Shown in pieces: positions 1 to 11,314 of a DNA stretch of 64,000 nt (its first letter is position 1; each line of letters begins with the position of its first letter). Source of the DNA: Alicyclobacillus acidocaldarius subsp. acidocaldarius Tc-4-1 (GTDB lineage: Bacteria > Bacillota > Bacilli > Alicyclobacillales > Alicyclobacillaceae); the NCBI RefSeq assembly GCF_000219875.1, contig NC_017167.1:1096765-1160764 (forward strand). Direction: 5' to 3'. The position numbers and the translations under genes are program-made. A model generated the notes under the pieces. That model worked only from the letters and a program-made list of their open reading frames with translations. It was not told where the DNA came from and searched no databases.

Positions 1-460
1 GCGTTTGCACCAGGCGTAATACCCGCTCCGAGAAACCCGTAGGAGTTGGCACATCTTCTGAACCGAAAGCTCGGAGCGGTGTGCATGGATCCAAGCGAAG
101 GCTACTTCCGGTCGTGCGTGAAGATGCGCACAGCTTTTTTTAGGATCTCGTTCTCCTCGCGCAAACGTCGGTTTTCCCGCTCCAAATCGCGTTGGGCTTG
201 TGCATCCGGGCGCAGGTGTCCACTTCCAACAAAGGGGTGATCGGGATCCTCACGATACTTGGCGATCCACCCATACAAGCTCTTCGGGGAAATCCCGAGA
301 TCACGAGCCACTTCGCTCGCCGGTCTGTCACTCTCGAGCGCCAACTCTACTGCGTGCAGTTTAAATTCTTTGTCGTACTTCTGTGTCACAAGGGCTCACC
401 TCGAATTCAACTTATTTTTACATTCTCGATTCGCCCTGTCCACAGTTTGATCCTAACATC
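1..460 (-). mobile_element. IS3-family element, partial (copy 1)
   Basis: Positions 1-461 repeat 10697-11157 almost base for base. The copy reads on the minus strand: orfA is complete and the beginning of orfB runs off the left window edge. The orfA-side end lies near 455-460, just after CACAGTTTGATCCTAACA. It abuts a broken DUF6788 gene, so the element inserted into another IS. A run of seven A on the minus strand (135-141) near the orfA end is the usual IS3 -1 frameshift site that would give an OrfAB fusion. Confidence 0.9.
102..389 (-). CDS. IS3-family transposase OrfA (copy 1)
   Basis: 95-residue DNA-binding subunit of an IS3-family transposase. The N-terminal half has a helix-turn-helix (VARDLGISPKSLYGWIAKYR), and the C-terminal part is a charged leucine-zipper-like helix (LERENRRLREENEILKKAV), the layout typical of OrfA. 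It differs from the second copy (10798-11085) by a few substitutions only. It would be joined to OrfB by -1 frameshifting on the A7 run at 135-141. Function by family; the OrfB partner continues outside the window. Confidence 0.9.
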   Translation of the reverse strand: MTQKYDKEFKLHAVELALESDRPASEVARDLGISPKSLYGWIAKYREDPDHPFVGSGHLRPDAQAQRDLERENRRLREENEILKKAVRIFTHDRK

Positions 461-636
461 AGTGAGCCAGCGATCGCTCCATCGAGATGAGCGAGCAAGT
501 GTTGCTGTTGACGATTTCGATGTAGGACGAGGATGCTTCTTTTAGACAAAGGGATCACCACCAATCCGATGTGTTATACACATATAAGAATACCGTGAAA
601 TCGCCCAATGAACAATGACTTTTTCAGAGCTCTCGT
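461..636 (-). pseudogene. 5' remnant of DUF6788 gene with IS end (IS1182-type element)
   Basis: This segment repeats 60133-60308. On the minus strand 461-564 encodes the first ~34 residues of the short DUF6788 protein seen whole at 59904-60236 (start codon TTG, MVVIPLSKRSILVLHRNRQ). Insertion of the IS3 copy at 460/461 removed the rest. The outer part (565-636) is the upstream end of that IS, ending at GAGCTCTCGT. Beyond 636 the two copies diverge, so 636 marks the element boundary; here the element had landed in an IS256 transposase gene. Confidence 0.8.
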
Positions 637-897
637 CTTACCTGAGCGATATCGGCGGCGCTTACGCACGACCAACGGTGTCGAACGGCTCAACGAAGAG
701 ATTCGGCGCCGCGAGCGGGTCATTCGCATCTTCCCCAACCGGGAATCGGCGATCCGTCTGCTGGGGCGTTACTGATGGAAATCGACGAAGAATGGACGAC
801 AGGGCGGAAATATTTCAACATGGACGAGCACGAGGCATGGAAGAAGGCGCAACAGGCCTGGAGAGAATCAGCTCAGGCTTGTGCAGCAACGGCCTAA
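637..897 (+). pseudogene. IS256-family transposase, C-terminal remnant
   Basis: The translated fragment contains the conserved IS256 mutator-type C-terminus: RYRRRLRTTNGVERLNEEI, then RRRERVIRIFPN, and, one frame over, MEIDEEWTTGRKYFNMDE and a stop at 895-897. The frame changes at a G run (763-766) where one G appears missing. Everything upstream, including the DDE catalytic core, is absent because the DUF6788-carrying IS interrupted the gene at 636. Positions 898-950 probably hold the right end of the IS256 element (TTTTACACAC-type terminus). No function is expected. Confidence 0.85.
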
Positions 898-1041
898 GCG
901 CTCACCGCTCCATTCGCCAAAGAGGGCAATTTTACACACGATCTCGGACTTGACCTTCTGGCGTCGGCCTCGAGTGAACTTCCGTTTAAACACTGGAGAG
1001 GTGCGAAGGCACCCTCTAAGTTTATTGACGAAAAGATTGGG

Positions 1042-1080
1042 TATTGACATGCAGCTTTATACTTACCTATACTGTCAATA
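1042..1080 (+). promoter_or_regulatory. Promoter with overlapping inverted-repeat operator for the sugar operon
   Basis: A sigma-A-like promoter, TTGACA (1044-1049), 18-bp spacer, TATACT (1068-1073), lies about 100 bp before the lipoprotein gene. Exact 8-bp inverted arms TATTGACA (1042-1049) and TGTCAATA (1073-1080) enclose both promoter boxes, as expected for a repressor site. The cognate regulator is not encoded next to it. An SD-like AAGGAGGG at about 1098-1105 precedes no obvious gene. Confidence 0.65.
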
Positions 1081-1180
1081 AGTAACCGTTTTCATGAAAG
1101 GAGGGTAACGGACCCGAATACATCGGAACTAGGTATTCTGTCAAATGTGGTCTCGAGTACACATGTGAGGGGGAAACGAT

Positions 1181-2521
1181 ATGCGTGCGAAGAAGATTAG
1201 ATATGCCACAATGGCTGCGTCCGTAGCGGTGGCGGGAATAGTGGCTTCTGGATGTGGAACGAATGGCGCCTCGAACTCAAGTATTACGCAGACGCGACAG
1301 GAGAGCGCGTCAACTCACCAGCCTGTGACGATTACGGTGGCTGCGTGGAATGATGCTGCAGACTCCTTGAGAGCAGAGATTCCTGGATTTGAGAAGAAGT
1401 ACCCATGGATTAAGGTGAACGTAGAATACGTGGATACGGCCTATCAGAAGGTCATTCCAGAGCTTGTTGCTGGGGACGCTCCAGATATTATTCAGGTACA
1501 GCAACGAGATTTTCAGACGTTTCTCCATAAGTTTCCTGGGGATTTTGTGGATTTGAGCCCCTATATGGGTTCAATTAAAAATCATATCGCTCCTGTCGCG
1601 CTGGATGTAACGCTGCAGAACGGTCAAATCTATGCCGCGCCGTGGGATCTGGGGCCAGCTGCATTGTATTATCGGAAAGATCTTTTTCGCGAAGCGGGCA
1701 TTAATCCAAATTCAATCAAGACGTGGGCAGACTACCTCGCTGCAGGAAAGAAGTTGGTGGCTCATTTCCATGGGAAGGTCAAAATGCTAGCAGAGAACAC
1801 ATCGGAACCAAGTCAAGGTATACAGACCACTCTTATGATTTTGGTCAATGAGCTTGGTGGAAGCTATGTGAATCGTAATGGGGATATCGACTTCTTGAAT
1901 CCTCAACTCGAGAAGGCCATGAGTGTGATTCAGCAATGGGGCAAGGCGGGTATTGTGGCGGATGCTCCAACTTGGAACGATGGTATCGCTGCCTTTGCAA
2001 ATGGTCAGGTTGCCACGATTTTGTCAGCGGTGTGGTACGCAGGTACCATGATGAATAGCGCCCCCAAACAAAGTGGTCTGTGGGGGATTGTTCCGCTTCC
2101 GGCATTCACTCCGGGAGGGAACAATGAGGCTGACACAGGCGGATCTGTTTTGGCAATTACGAAGGATAGCAAGAATCCTCAGGCGGCCTGGGACTTCATC
2201 AACTATTGTTTGTATACCGTCCCAGGTGAGAACGTGCAATTGAAGTACGGGCTTTTCCCTTCATGGGAGTCGTATTATACAGCTAAGGGTACCGATTTTG
2301 ATCAGAATTTCCCCTACTTTGGTATGCCCATTTATAAGTTCTTCGCATCCGTCTCTAAGCACATCCCGACCACCAATTATGGTGGATATTTTGAGGATTA
2401 TTCCCAGCCGCTATCTCAGGCCTACATTTCGGTGTTTAAGGGGGCGAATATTACTCAAGCGCTTCAGACCGCCGAACAGAACGCCGCACGTATTTCCGGG
2501 CAGTCTATTTCCAACGGATGA
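1181..2521 (+). CDS. Sugar ABC transporter substrate-binding lipoprotein
   Basis: Extracellular solute-binding protein of the carbohydrate (family 1, MalE-like) type, 446 residues. A charged start, hydrophobic stretch and lipobox (VASGC, Cys25) predict a diacylglyceryl-anchored lipoprotein on the outer face of the membrane. The mature part has the family pattern: VTITVAAW near the start, a PDIIQVQ strand, and AAPWDLGPAALYYRKDLF. An SD-like GAGGGGG precedes ATG 1181. It is first in an operon with two permeases and a beta-galactosidase, so a beta-galactoside or galactose-containing oligosaccharide is the likely ligand. That is inference from context. Confidence 0.9.
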   Translation: MRAKKIRYATMAASVAVAGIVASGCGTNGASNSSITQTRQESASTHQPVTITVAAWNDAADSLRAEIPGFEKKYPWIKVNVEYVDTAYQKVIPELVAGDAPDIIQVQQRDFQTFLHKFPGDFVDLSPYMGSIKNHIAPVALDVTLQNGQIYAAPWDLGPAALYYRKDLFREAGINPNSIKTWADYLAAGKKLVAHFHGKVKMLAENTSEPSQGIQTTLMILVNELGGSYVNRNGDIDFLNPQLEKAMSVIQQWGKAGIVADAPTWNDGIAAFANGQVATILSAVWYAGTMMNSAPKQSGLWGIVPLPAFTPGGNNEADTGGSVLAITKDSKNPQAAWDFINYCLYTVPGENVQLKYGLFPSWESYYTAKGTDFDQNFPYFGMPIYKFFASVSKHIPTTNYGGYFEDYSQPLSQAYISVFKGANITQALQTAEQNAARISGQSISNG

Positions 2522-2531
2522 AGTTCTATCT

Positions 2532-2561
2532 AACCAGTGGCACGATGGTGTGCCACTGGTT
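2532..2561 (+). promoter_or_regulatory. Intercistronic stem-loop after the binding-protein gene
   Basis: A perfect 12-bp stem (AACCAGTGGCAC / GTGCCACTGGTT) with a 6-nt loop lies between the lipoprotein and first permease genes and is followed by CCCCATTTT. Such hairpins commonly stabilise the upstream message or partly terminate transcription, so that the binding protein is made in excess over the permeases. The weak T-tract suggests partial rather than full termination. Confidence 0.75.
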
Positions 2562-2599
2562 CCCCATTTTGCATCAAAGACGGACTTGAGGTGATCTGC

Positions 2600-3539
2600 G
2601 TGTCTGCTGTCGAACGGGAGTCTGTGATCGGAGAAAGAGAGAATCGCTCGATAAGAAGACGGGCGCGTTTCCTTCATCAGCCTGGGGTTCCGTTTTGGAT
2701 TCCCTATGTCTTCATTACGCCGTTTTTCGTGATCTTCGCTCTCTTTATGCTCTATCCAATCGTGGACACCTTGGTTCTTTCCTTTGAAAACTGGTCTACC
2801 GTTCATTCCACATGGGTTGGAATCGAGAATTACAGACTGGTGATTACGGACCCGGCATTTTGGACTTCTCTTTTGAACGACGCGTTCATTTTGCTCATTC
2901 AAGTACCCGTTATGTTGTTCATTGCCACCCTTTTAGCGGTCGCTTTGAATGCCCGCTTTCTCAGACTGAAATGGTTGTTCAGGCTGCTGATCTTTTTCCC
3001 TGTCCTCGTTGACGCGGTAACGTACACGATTGCGTTTCAGCTGATCTTTAATCCTAGCTTCGGGATGATGAATTATCTATTACATCTCGTCGGTATTACG
3101 TCCATTAACTGGATAGGAAACTTGTGGGCTGCGCGTTTGGCGATCTTTCTTGTTGTGACATGGAGATGGACCGGATACAACGCGATCATTATCTTGTCCG
3201 GTCTTCAGAATGTTCCTGAAGAGGTATATGAATCTGCTGTCGTGGACGGAGCAGGACGCGTTCGGACGTTCTTCCAAATCACTTTGCCTTTACTTCGTCC
3301 GGTGATTCTCTTCTGTACCATCTTGTCCACCGTGGGCACTTTGCAACTCTTCACAGAACCATACATTCTGACGGGAGGCGGGCCCGGCGATGCTACAGAA
3401 ACTCCAATGCTTTATCTCTATAATATAGGCTTCCAGAATTACAACTTTGGTCTGGCCTCAGCAGGAACGTACATTCTAACTACCATTATTGCGATACTCT
3501 CGTATTTTCAGATCCGCGTGTCTCGTGGGGGCGACTACA

Positions 3540-3547
<8 letters not shown>
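2600..3547 (+). CDS. Sugar ABC transporter permease (MalF-like)
   Basis: Inner-membrane permease of a carbohydrate ABC importer, about 315 residues with six predicted membrane segments starting at WIPYVFITPFFVIFALFMLY. The EAA loop that contacts the ATPase is visible as EVYESAVVDGAGRVRTFF followed by ITLPLLRP. GTG 2600 is chosen as start because TTGAGGTGA lies just upstream; an in-frame GTG at 2537 falls inside the stem-loop and is unlikely. The stop overlaps the start of the next permease. No ATPase gene is present, so a shared MsmX-type ATPase encoded elsewhere is expected. Confidence 0.88.
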
Positions 3548-7524
<3,977 letters not shown>

Positions 7525-7610
7525 GTAGTAGAGCGTTTTGCAGATTTCTAAGTCCTTGTAGGGCAAGGGATTTCGGGGTACAAAAAAAGGACTTCACCCC
7601 AAGCTTCGAG
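7525..7610. other. Post-lacZ spacer with a small inverted repeat
   Basis: No gene is seen between the lacZ stop and the IS remnants. AAGTCCTT (7549-7556) and AAGGACTT (7587-7594) are inverted over about 30 nt and could be a weak terminator or the scar of another mobile element. Nothing else is recognisable. Confidence 0.4.
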
Positions 7611-7665
7611 CCCACATTTCGCGCCCGTTTTTTGGGCTTGTGTTCATTTTCGACAGGAATTTTGA
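7611..7665 (+). mobile_element. 55-bp left-end remnant of the IS1634-type element
   Basis: The stretch beginning CCCACATTTCGCGCCCG and ending AGGAATTTTGA matches the left terminus of the complete IS1634-type element at 51328-51381, apart from one extra T in a homopolymer. It then runs directly into IS3 orfB sequence. It is therefore a deletion junction: an IS1634-type copy stood here and recombination removed all but its tip together with the 3' end of the IS3 element. Confidence 0.8.
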
Positions 7666-7804
7666 CGTATTGGCTACCGCGATCCGAATGATGGAGCGTG
7701 ACACATCCTTGTCTGCGCCGTCCTCGTCGATAGGCCTGATCAAGTGCGTCCAAGCAAAGTTCTTTCGTCATGCGTGCATCCGCACGCCATCCGACGATCT
7801 TTCG
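7666..7804 (-). pseudogene. IS3 orfB, C-terminal fragment separated by IS66
   Basis: On the minus strand this reads KIVGWRADARMTKELCLDAL and ends with the motif HHSDRGSQY, the third conserved block of the IS3 DDE core. It continues directly from VEDLYTR at 10340, since removing IS66 and one ATCTTTCG copy restores a single frame. The part after SDRGSQY, including the catalytic Glu, is gone, replaced by the IS1634-type end at 7665. The second IS3 copy is therefore dead even without the IS66 insertion. Confidence 0.88.
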
Positions 7805-7886
7805 GTAAGCGTAAACTGAGACCCACATGGCTTTCATCCTCTCGTCGCTTGAAAATGTCATCATCAAGCCACGGGAGGGTTCTTGT

Positions 7887-8219
7887 ATGCGAGAGCACAT
7901 GTCTCACCAGGAGCGTCGTGAGCTTTGGCGTGAACGTATCGCTGCCTTCTACGACAGCGGCCAGTCCGCCAGTCAGTTTTGCGCTGAGCACGGTCTGAAA
8001 CCCCATCAGTTCTGGTACTGGCTTCGCCGACTACGAAACGAAACCGCACCTGGCACGCATGACACGACGTTCGTGTCGGTCGTGACAACCTCTTCACCTT
8101 CGGACGCAGGCCGTTCGCCCCTGACCCTGCGCATTGGTTCGGTCGAGATTGACGTCCGTCCCGGCTATGACGCGTCGACACTTGCTGAGCTCATTCGGCT
8201 CGTGATGCATGTTTGCTAG
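7887..8219 (+). CDS. tnpA: IS66 accessory protein TnpA
   Basis: 110-residue IS66 Orf1. The N-terminal region is a helix-turn-helix of the kind seen in these proteins (RIAAFYDSGQSASQFCAEHG, then LKPHQFWYWLRRLR). ATG 7887 follows GGGAGGG; the longer open frame upstream would start inside the terminal repeat region. It overlaps tnpB by 7 nt. TnpA is required with TnpB for IS66 transposition, though its biochemical role is not established. Confidence 0.9.
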   Translation: MREHMSHQERRELWRERIAAFYDSGQSASQFCAEHGLKPHQFWYWLRRLRNETAPGTHDTTFVSVVTTSSPSDAGRSPLTLRIGSVEIDVRPGYDASTLAELIRLVMHVC

Positions 8220-8575
8220 CCTTCGACTGGACTTCGGATCACCGCGTGTATCTCGCCTGTGGCGCCACAGACATGCGCAAATCCATTGACGGACTCGCCG
8301 CACTCGTTCAGGCGTCGTTTCAACTCGATCCGTTTTCGCCATGCCTGTTTGTCTTCTGCAATCGGCAACGGGACAAGCTCAAAATCTTGCACTGGTCGCA
8401 CAACGGCTTTTGGCTGTACTATCGGCGCTTAGAGCGCGGTCGATTCGATTGGCCAGAGACAGGAGATGCCAAGACCATGGTGATCACACGGCGAGAGCTG
8501 AACTGGCTCCTGGATGGCCTGCCGCTCGAGCAGCCGAAAGCGCATCGAGCTGTGCATGTCCGTTCTGCGATTTAA
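8213..8575 (+). CDS. tnpB: IS66 accessory protein TnpB (Orf2)
   Basis: 120-residue protein with the IS66 Orf2 signature: VYLACGATDMRKSIDGLAAL, LFVFCNRQRDKLKILHW and GFWLYYRRLERGRF. The start is TTG 8213, overlapping the tnpA stop, which suggests translational coupling. Full length and intact for the family. It is one of the three proteins needed for IS66 movement. Confidence 0.93.
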   Translation: MLAFDWTSDHRVYLACGATDMRKSIDGLAALVQASFQLDPFSPCLFVFCNRQRDKLKILHWSHNGFWLYYRRLERGRFDWPETGDAKTMVITRRELNWLLDGLPLEQPKAHRAVHVRSAI

Positions 8576-8624
8576 GTAGGCCACCTCAGCAGGAATCGGA
8601 TCTAGGCCGTCGAATGCTTAGGGC

Positions 8625-10250
8625 ATGACGCAGGAGAACGGCACCATCCTCATGACCGAACAAGAATACGAAGCCCTTCAGCGAGAAAAGGAGCAATTGC
8701 GCCAACAGGTGGCCTACCTGGAGGAGCAGATCCATCTGCTCCGTCATCGTCTGTTTGGGGCTTCCAGTGAAAAGCGGCGCAAGACCCCGGCTGAGTCGGA
8801 CAGCGTCCAGCTCCCGTTGTTCAACGAAGCCGAAGTCGAGGCGGACGCCCAACCTTCGGAAGAGACCGGGGAAGCCGATGCAGAAGTGACGTCGGAAGGC
8901 GTGGAGACGGAGACCATCACGTATGAGCGCCGGAAGCCTCGTGCGGCACGGGAGCGTGACGCCTGGCTGTATCAGGGCGAAGCAGACGAGGTCGTCGAAT
9001 ACCGACTGTCAGATGACGAGCGAGTCTGCTCGAAATGTGCGGGTGAGCTTCACGAGATGAGCCGTGAGATCACGCGACGCGTGAAAATCATCCCGGCGCA
9101 GATGAAAAAAGTCGAGTACGTGCGGTACGTGTACGCCTGCCGGCACTGTGAAGCGCAGGACGTGGAGACCCCTGTGGTGCGCGCGCCGATGCCGAGGCCG
9201 GTGCAGGCGAAGAGTCTCGCGACGCCAGAAGCGGTGGCATACGTGATGACGAAGAAGTTCGTCGACGGGATGCCATTGTACCGGCAAGAGCAACAGTTTG
9301 CGCGGCACGGGTATCCGCTGTCCCGCCAAACGCTGGCGAATTGGGTGGTGCACGCGGCGGAGACGTGGTTAGAGCCGCTCTATGCGAAACTTCGCCAAGT
9401 GCTCCTGGCTCAGCGCTATCTGCATGCGGACGAAACGACTCTGCAAGTGTTGCATGAAGCCGGGCGCGCGGCGCAGACCCAGTCGTACATGTGGGTGTAC
9501 CGGAGCGGTATGGACGGACCGCCTATGGTCCTGTACGACTACCAGGAAACGCGGAGCGCGGAGCATCCGCGACGGTTCTTGGCAGGGTTTCAAGGGTATC
9601 TGCACGTGGATGGATACGCGGGCTATGAGGGCTTGCCGGATGTCACCCTTGTAGGATGTTGGGCACATGCGCGGCGAAAGTTTGACGAAGCCCTAAAGGC
9701 AGTGCCTCCCAAGGAGCGAAAGGGCAAGACGGCTGCCGAAGAAGGATTGTCGTATTGCAACGCGCTGTATGCGGTGGAGAAGAAGCTGAAGAACGCAAGC
9801 GCCGAAGAGCGACAACGTGTGCGGATGGCCAAAAGTAAGCCCATCCTGGACGCGTTTTTGGCATGGCTTGAAAAGCAGGAACAGCAGATGTTGCCGAAGA
9901 GCGCGTTAGGACGGGCGGTGAATTATGGCCTGAAGCAGTGGCCCAAGCTGATTCGGTACGTCGAAGACGGGCATTTGGAGATCGACAACAACCGATGCGA
10001 GCGGTCATTGAAGCCGTTTGTGATCGGACGGAAGAACTGGCTTTTTGCCAATACGCCGCGAGGAGCACGGGCCAGTGCTGTGACATACAGCATCGTGGAG
10101 ACAGCGAAGGAGAATGGACTGAATCCGACCGCGTATTTGACGTATCTCTTTGAACGGATGCCGAACATGGACCTCAAGGATGAAGCGGCGTTCGAGGCAT
10201 TGTTGCCTTGGTCAGAAGGGCTCCCTGATGGGATTCGAGTGAGAAATTGA
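8625..10250 (+). CDS. tnpC: IS66 transposase TnpC
   Basis: 541-residue DDE transposase. An N-terminal coiled coil (EALQREKEQLRQQVAYLEEQ) precedes the IS66 start motif HRLFGASSEKRR. A zinc-finger-like block follows (CSKCAGEL and CRHCEAQ), then the catalytic core with YLHADETTLQVL (first Asp) and YLHVDGYAGYEGL (second Asp), and near the C-terminus EIDNNRCERSLKPFVIGRKNWLF (split here only for description) with the final Glu. ATG 8625 is used although the SD is weak. Length is normal and no frameshift is seen. Confidence 0.95.
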   Translation: MTQENGTILMTEQEYEALQREKEQLRQQVAYLEEQIHLLRHRLFGASSEKRRKTPAESDSVQLPLFNEAEVEADAQPSEETGEADAEVTSEGVETETITYERRKPRAARERDAWLYQGEADEVVEYRLSDDERVCSKCAGELHEMSREITRRVKIIPAQMKKVEYVRYVYACRHCEAQDVETPVVRAPMPRPVQAKSLATPEAVAYVMTKKFVDGMPLYRQEQQFARHGYPLSRQTLANWVVHAAETWLEPLYAKLRQVLLAQRYLHADETTLQVLHEAGRAAQTQSYMWVYRSGMDGPPMVLYDYQETRSAEHPRRFLAGFQGYLHVDGYAGYEGLPDVTLVGCWAHARRKFDEALKAVPPKERKGKTAAEEGLSYCNALYAVEKKLKNASAEERQRVRMAKSKPILDAFLAWLEKQEQQMLPKSALGRAVNYGLKQWPKLIRYVEDGHLEIDNNRCERSLKPFVIGRKNWLFANTPRGARASAVTYSIVETAKENGLNPTAYLTYLFERMPNMDLKDEAAFEALLPWSEGLPDGIRVRN

Positions 10251-10261
10251 AAATTACAAAG

Positions 10262-10285
10262 GCCCTGCCCGATTGACGGCAGGGC
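10262..10285 (+). terminator. Stem-loop after IS66 tnpC
   Basis: GCCCTGCC (10262-10269) pairs with GGCAGGGC (10278-10285), leaving an 8-nt loop just after the tnpC stop and inside the element. The T-tract is weak (GTCTTCG). It probably ends the IS66 transcript. Confidence 0.6.
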
Positions 10286-10331
10286 GTCTTCGTGAATGCG
10301 ATGCGTAAGGTGTGGTTCGGTTGACGCTTAC

Positions 10332-10836
10332 ATCTTTCGAGTATACAAGTCCTCCACGCTCGCCAGATACAGCCACCCCTCGTCGGTCGGGATGTACGTG
10401 ATATCGGCCATGTACACCTGACCGGGATGCTCCGTCACAAAGCGTTGGTCGAGCACGTTCTTGTGCACAGGATACGTGTGTTGCGACGCCGTGGTGGCCT
10501 TGTGCTTGCGCACCGTCCGGCTTCGGAGGCCGTGCTCTTTCATCCAACGCGCCACGGTCTTTTGAGCAATGCGTTCTCCTTCTCGACGAAGAAGTGCCGT
10601 AACCTTCGGACTGCCGTACAAGCGCCTGGACTCCACAAACAACTCGTGAATCCGTCGAATCAAGCGCTTGCGTCGCTTCGCACGTTGGCTTTCCGGGCGT
10701 TTGCACCAGGCGTAATACCCGCTCCGAGAAACCCGTAGGAGTTGGCACATCTTCTGAACCGAAAGCTCGGAGCGGTGTGCATGGATCCAAGCGAAGGCTA
10801 CTTCCGGTCGTGCGTGAAGATGCGCACAGCTTTTTT
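10332..10836 (-). pseudogene. IS3 orfB, N-terminal fragment
   Basis: Reads FAWIHAHRSELSVQKMCQLL, then RVSRSGYYAWCKRP, and the first two catalytic blocks of the IS3 integrase core: YMADITYIPT (first Asp) and VEDLYTR (second Asp). It is cut at 10339 by IS66 and resumes at 7804. The frame is entered from orfA by a -1 slip on the A7 run at 10831-10837, where continued reading passes through PEVAFAWIH. Not functional as it stands. Confidence 0.9.
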
Positions 10837-11085
10837 TAGGATCTCGTTCTCCTCGCGCAAACGTCGGTTTTCCCGCTCCAAATCGCGTTGGGCTTGTGCA
10901 TCCGGGCGCAGGTGTCCACTTCCAACAAAGGGGTGATCGGGATCCTCACGATACTTGGCGATCCACCCATACAAGCTCTTCGGGGAAATCCGGAGATCAC
11001 GAGCCACTTCACTCGCCGGTCTGTCACTCTCGAGCGCCAACTCTACTGCGTGCAGTTTAAATTCTTTGTTGTACTTCTGTGTCAC
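10798..11085 (-). CDS. IS3-family transposase OrfA (copy 2)
   Basis: 95 residues, nearly identical to the product at 102-389: helix-turn-helix (VARDLRISPKSLYGWIAKYR) then a leucine-rich helix. It is intact, but its OrfB partner is broken by IS66 and a deletion. A stand-alone OrfA of an IS3 element usually acts as a repressor or DNA-binding partner, so it could still affect the related copy at the left window edge. Confidence 0.9.
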   Translation of the reverse strand: MTQKYNKEFKLHAVELALESDRPASEVARDLRISPKSLYGWIAKYREDPDHPFVGSGHLRPDAQAQRDLERENRRLREENEILKKAVRIFTHDRK

Positions 11086-11157
11086 AAGGGCTCACCTCGA
11101 ATTCAACTTATTTTTACATTCTCGATTCGCCCTGTCCACAGTTTGATCCTAACATCA

Positions 11158-11314
11158 CTTGCCGTGAAATTTCTCGTCCTCCGCGCGGTCATCCTCATGT
11201 CCCTTGTTCGCCATTCATACCTATCTAGAGAAAAGACGTCGTTCATGGGAGATGCCCAACTGGATTCGCAGCAACACGCCGTTTTTGTGAGCTGCCGTTG
11301 CCGGGGGTGAAGAG
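11158..11314. other. Intergenic gap before the ali/bad-like operon
   Basis: 157 bp without a recognisable gene or a convincing promoter. A GGGGGTGAAGAG SD leads into the next gene. The IS3 end lies about 155 bp before the operon, so its original promoter region may have been altered. Confidence 0.4.

Larger units (their letters stand above)
7805..10331 (+). mobile_element. Complete IS66-family element
   Basis: 2527-bp element with ends GTAAGCGTAAACTGAGACCC on the left and GTAAGCGTCAACCGAACCAC (reverse complement) on the right. It is flanked by an exact 8-bp target duplication ATCTTTCG (7797-7804 and 10332-10339), as expected for IS66. It carries the three standard genes tnpA, tnpB and tnpC. 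All three are open, so the element may be active. The target is the orfB gene of an IS3 element in the opposite orientation. Confidence 0.97.
10332..11157 (-). mobile_element. IS3-family element, copy 2 (orfA side), interrupted by IS66
   Basis: The rest of this copy is 7666-7804 on the other side of IS66. It reads on the minus strand from its end near 11151-11157 through orfA and the N-terminal half of orfB. It is in the same orientation as copy 1 (1-460), so two direct IS3 copies flank the transporter/lacZ segment. Its distal end is lost. Confidence 0.93.

Noticed and set aside
10254-10790. 178-codon minus-strand frame in the IS3 element
   Set aside because: It is in the third frame relative to orfA and orfB; the IS3 integrase motifs are in the frame ending at 10328.
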